Position numbers and translations under genes: made by a program. Shown in pieces: positions 59,499 through 64,000 of a stretch of DNA of 64,000 bases. The stretch spans positions 31,305,285 to 31,369,284 of the forward strand of contig CM034544.1 in NCBI GenBank assembly GCA_020002185.1, read 5' to 3'. The notes under the pieces are model-generated. The model was not told the DNA's origin. It saw only the letters and a program-made list of their open reading frames with translations, and made no database searches. This stretch comes from Paraescarpia echinospica. Taxonomy: Eukaryota > Annelida > Polychaeta > Sabellida > Siboglinidae. How positions within the stretch are numbered: position 1 is the first letter of the stretch; each line of letters opens with the position of its first letter.

Positions 59499-61527
59499 AT
59501 CGATCACTGAGGCCCTTACATTACAGCCCTCACAATACGGCCCTCACACCACAGTTCTCACACCACGGCTCTCACTCCACGGCTCTTACATCACAATCCT
59601 CATACTACGGCGCTCACACTGCGTCCCTCACACTGCGGCCCTCATACTACGACCTTCACACCAAGGCCCTCTCACTGCGGGCCCCACACCAAGGCCCTCA
59701 TATTATGGCCTTCACACCAGGGTCCTCACACTACGTTCTTCACAATAAGGCCCTCACACCACGACCCTCAAACCACAGCCCTCACACTACAGCCCTCACA
59801 CCACGGCCCTCACACCACGGTCCTCTCACTGCGGTCCTCACACCTCGGCCCTTACATCACAGCCCTCACACAATGACCCTCACATTAGGCCCTCACACCA
59901 CGACCCTCACACCATTTCCCTCACATTACTGCCCTCACACCACGGCCATCACACCATAGCCCTCACATCACAGCCCTAACACCACGACCATCACAAAATG
60001 GCCCGCACATCACGACCCTCACAACACGGCCGTCACATTATGGTCCACACACCACGACCCACACACTATGGCCTTCACACCACAGCCATCACACTACAAC
60101 CTTCACACCACGGTCCTCACACCGCGGCCCTCACACCACGACCCTAACACCACTTCCCTCACACTACAGCCCTCACATCACGGCCCTAACACCACGTTCC
60201 ACACAAAGCGGCCCTCACACCGCGGCCCTGACAAAATGGCCCTCACATTACGGCCCTCACACAACGGCCCTCACACCACGGCTCTCACACAACAACCCTA
60301 ACACACGGCCTTCAGACCACGGTCCTCACAACGCGGACATCACACCTCTGCCCTCACACGACAGCCCTCACACCACGATCCTAACACCACGGTCCACACA
60401 AAGCGGCCCTCACACCGCGGCCCTCACAAAATGGCCCTCACATTACGACCCTCACACCACGGCCCTCACACTACGGCCCTCACACAACGGCCCTCACACC
60501 ACGGCTCTCACACAACAACCCTAACACACGGCCTTCAGACCACGGTCATCACAACGCGGACCTCACACCTCTGCCCTCACACGGCAGCCCTCATATTACG
60601 GCCATCAAATTACGGCCTTCACACCACGGCCCTTACACTATGGCCCACCCACAACGACACTCATACCGCTGCCCTCATACTACAGCCCTCACACCATGGC
60701 CCTCACACCGCGGCCTTCACACCACGGCCATGACTATACGTTCCACACTCTACGGCACTCACACCTTGACCCTTACACCACTACATCCCTCACACTACGG
60801 TCATCACACCACGGGTTTAACCCTACACCCCTCACACTACGACCCTCACACCTGGACCCTTACACAACTGTCCTCACACTACAGCTCGCACACCACGGTC
60901 CTCACACCGCGGCCCCCACACCCCGGTCCTCACACCACGGCCCTCAAAGCACGGCTCTCATACTACAACCCTCACACTATGGCCCTCGCACCACGACCTT
61001 CACACAACGACCCTCACACCACTGCCCTCACATTACAGCCGGCACACCACGGCCCTCACACAACGTCCCTAACACACCTCGGCCCTCACACCACGACCGT
61101 CACACTACGGTCCTCACTCTACGGCACTCACACCTTGGCCCTCACACAATGGCCCTCCCAATACGTCCCTCACACTACGACCGTCACACAACGGCCCTCA
61201 CACCACGACCGTCACACAACGGCCCTCACATTACGACCGTCACACTACGGTCCTCACTTTACGGCACTCACACCTTGGCCCTCACACCAAGGCCCTCACA
61301 CAATGACCCTCCCAATACGGCCCTCACACTACGGTCCTCACACTACGGCCCTCACACCACGGCCCTCACATTACGACTGTCACACCAGGCCCTCACACTA
61401 CAGCCCTAACACCGCGGCCCTCACATCGCGGCCCTCACACCACAGTCCTCACATCATGAACCTTACACTACGGCCCTCACACCACGATCCTCACACCACG
61501 ACCTTCTCGCCACGGTTCTCACATCAC
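59499..61527. repeat. 14-bp tandem array CCCTCACACCACGG
   Basis: About 145 imperfect copies of a 14-bp unit. The CCCTCACA part is conserved; the last six bases alternate between CCACGG, CTACGG, TTACGG, CAACGG and similar. Internal segmental duplications exist (for example 60205-60300 again from 60400, with two units added). Three units make 42 bp, so plus-strand frames cycle without stops and yield His/Thr/Pro-rich translations up to 357 codons; these are not genes. Confidence 0.94.
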
Positions 61528-63890
61528 GGCCCAAATACTGCAGAAACAAACCTCTCACTGTTTCCTGCAGAATCATTGAAAACTAATCACTGCATAAATA
61601 TGTTTGCAGGAATCACTCTGAAGAAGCGTAATGTAAGAAGCAGATTCCACGGTGGCAGTTATGGCTATGAATTCGCTGAAACACGTATACGAAGTCCGGA
61701 ACATTCAGAATAGTCCTAACCATGTGGGTTCAATTAGTCGTTTCGTGACGTTGCAACAGTGATAAGCAACTGATGCAGTCCATGTGTCAGCAGTCATTTA
61801 ATCGCTTGAAATTACCATACGTCTGATTGTTATTTCTTAATAAAGCTGCCATACAGCAATTTAAAAAACGGAATGTGAGTCTATTGATTTTTAGTAGTAA
61901 TATGACACTGGACGGTATCAGACGGAAAAGTGGTCGCACCCATTAAACTGTTCACTTCCAATTGACTATGTCGTGCTCTTGTGACACCCATTGAACTGAC
62001 TCAATCGAGCCGTTCAGCAACCCTCCGAGCAAGCAGGCACTTCTGTTCTAGACCATATCCAGTGGATGTTGTTTTTAGTGAAGCAAACTCAATTGGATCC
62101 GAGACATAAAGAGTCCAGCTAAAGACGAGGATGTCTGTTTTGTTACCCGGAATCAATGGTCAGGAGAGTAGAAAACAGCCAACTTCAAAGATACCTGGGG
62201 GTAGGGGTGCGCGCCCGAGAACAGATAGTACTAAGAAGGCGCAGTGAGAGGAGAACGCGGAGTACACACTGGACCGCTATTTGTTGTTCAGTAATCGTTA
62301 GTCGCTAACACCCAATTGATTCTCCTTGTTATATTGTTAAGATCACTTGAAACTTCGCCACGTTATAAATCTATGTGGCCTACATTAGTCGATTTTACAA
62401 TGGTGTTGACAAGCAAAATTAAGAGTTATATTTTTGTAAGCATATCACAAAGAATCGTCCTAACTATATTGTATTCGGCGATTAAACTCACAAGTTTTCA
62501 TCAGAATAATCCCTAGCTGTGATACGTCCGATAAAATCGAACACTATCGAAGTCATAGTGGAAACGTTTCAGCTATGACAATTCAAAATAATGAAAATGG
62601 TAAAAGTATAATAAAAATCATCCTAAATATGTACTCAACCGTCAGAACTTCATCATATTTCATCAGGATAATCGCAGTGATATACTACTTCTCATATAAC
62701 AATACTATTAACGTTATCGGTAACACTTTTGAGTAGTGACAATTCAAAGAACTGCATCTTCTGCGTGCGTATACTCTGGCAGCTCAATAATCGTAGGCCT
62801 GACTATCCGCCAAAATGGCGAGCGAGCCGCTCCAGAGTGTATTTCTAACATTATTGTATTACGCGCGAAAGCACGGTCGTAACTTATATATGGGCAAAAG
62901 TTATTTTTGTTTGCAAACTGCAGAAAAAGTGTCTTTGGTCTATTGTTTTAACAAATGTAATAGTACTGGGAGCATCTAGACGCATTCCAATATTTCCTTT
63001 TATGTATTAGCATATTCTGAGTAAGACAAGCAACGTGATTTGTTATCAACGGTGGCGGGTGTCGTAATAAACATCACCGATATGTGTCAAAACCAATCAG
63101 ATTTGCCGGCGCACGCCGGTGACCTGTAAATGCCGACTACGGAAATTCGTAAAGAATTTCTTGTAGTGCTTATCGGATATCCATTAAAATGTATAGCGAC
63201 TGATGTTTGTTTAACTAATATTATCATTAATGTATTTGAGGCATACTTCTATATTTACCGATTACTACCTACTAACAATAATACTCTCGTCACATCCAGG
63301 CACATCCACTCTACGGTCGCTCTCTACTACGACACGCTCAGTAATTAGTGCTTGTCTGCAGTACGTTACTAGATTAGCGCCAATTGCTGTGCAACCTCAT
63401 TACAAGCAGATAACTAGGTCATTGAAGACCACGGGAGACTTGCAAGAAAGGGTCACGTGATAGTGCTGCCTCCACCAGAACTAGCCTTTGTTCTGCTATA
63501 TTCACTCCGAACATTGCATGTGCATATTGAAACAATGTGAGATTGTTGTCAGGAAGTGCCTTATCATATTGTAAAGTATTATTAACTGAATGTATTTGTA
63601 TGTTATCTACAATGTGGACCAACAGTAGTGTTCCAATGTACGAGATTCTTCGGATAGGATCAATTAAAATAAAATACAGGGAATAAGTACTATAGATGAT
63701 ACATCTAACATGTTCTGGAATACTTCAAACTAAAATAATGGGTACTCTAAAAATAATACCAGATCATATAACAATTTGCTGAACTTACCTTAATAACTGT
63801 GTTATTATTCACAGCCAATGATATGATAGTTATTTCTCTCGAAAAATAACTGTATACTTAATAGTAAAAGTAGCATGTACTGTTTAATTT
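61528..63890. other. Unique sequence, no gene seen
   Basis: AT-rich right flank without recognisable domains, RNA genes or tandem repeats. The open frames at 62316-62516 and 63130-63348 are short and unremarkable. Confidence 0.4.
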
Positions 63891-63897
63891 GACAACG

Positions 63898-63948
63898 CAT
63901 ATATATATATATATTTATGTATATATATATATATATATAAATATTATG

Positions 63949-63981
<33 letters not shown>

Positions 63982-63990
63982 GTAATTATT
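63898..63990. repeat. TA microsatellite
   Basis: Several TA runs with TATGTA and TAAATATTA interruptions, able to fold on themselves; it runs to nearly the end of the window. Confidence 0.9.
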
Positions 63991-64000
63991 ATTGTTATTG

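Noticed and set aside
60640..61713. 357-residue His/Thr/Pro-rich protein
   Set aside because: It lies almost entirely in the 14-bp tandem array, whose units contain no stop in this frame.

Overview
The window looks like 64 kb of a metazoan nuclear genome in a repeat-dominated, gene-poor stretch. I see one convincing host coding exon: the first coding exon of a serotonin 5-HT2-type GPCR at 48553-49009 (+), ending in a clean GTAAGT splice donor. Its TM1-TM2 sequence has an invertebrate 5-HT2-like flavour. Together with the mixture of LINE families, a tRNA-derived SINE, a Harbinger-like and hAT-like DNA transposons and very long CA/GA microsatellites, this suggests a marine invertebrate, plausibly a lophotrochozoan such as a mollusc. 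No marker fixes the species.

Layout. 0.7-5.2 kb: a structurally complete but mutated Ty3/gypsy LTR retrotransposon on the minus strand, with 181/182-bp LTRs, primer binding site and polypurine tract visible. 6.9-7.8 kb: RT fragment of a LINE (family A, minus). 8.1-11.3 kb: a decayed plus-strand LINE (family B). 11.4-23.76 kb: a 12.4-kb satellite built from 27-bp and 31-bp units with several nested levels of higher-order duplication. 24.0 kb: an AT-rich hairpin. 24.7-26.4 kb: a 44-bp tandem array split in two by about 770 bp that carries a 24-bp glycine-codon minisatellite. 26.4-27.9 kb: a second family A LINE with its endonuclease domain, cut off by that array. 31.0-32.4 kb: a third LINE (family C, RTE-like by appearance, minus). 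33.1-33.4 kb: a tRNA-derived SINE. 36.8-38.6 kb: an unrelated 44-bp tandem array. 40.2-40.45 kb: an 8-bp array. 41.7-42.1 kb: a 54-bp array with hairpin-forming units. 44.70-47.28 kb: a DNA transposon with 16-bp perfect terminal inverted repeats and a CAG target duplication (PIF/Harbinger type). 48.55-49.01 kb: the GPCR exon. 50.2-53.8 kb: a fourth LINE (family D, minus) plus an extra 3' tail copy. 54.42-54.66 kb: a pure (TG)122 run. 55.8-58.0 kb: at least two related hAT-like elements, one inserted beside an older fragment. 59.5-61.5 kb: a 14-bp tandem array of about 140 copies. 61.5-64 kb: unique AT-rich sequence ending in TA repeats.

Tandem arrays and microsatellites occupy roughly a third of the window. 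Many long open frames here are by-products of stop-free repeats, not genes. No CRISPR array, operon, bacterial feature or convincing RNA gene is present. The most notable items are the phased 27/31-bp satellite and the CAG-flanked Harbinger-like element. All repeat counts and alignments were made by eye.
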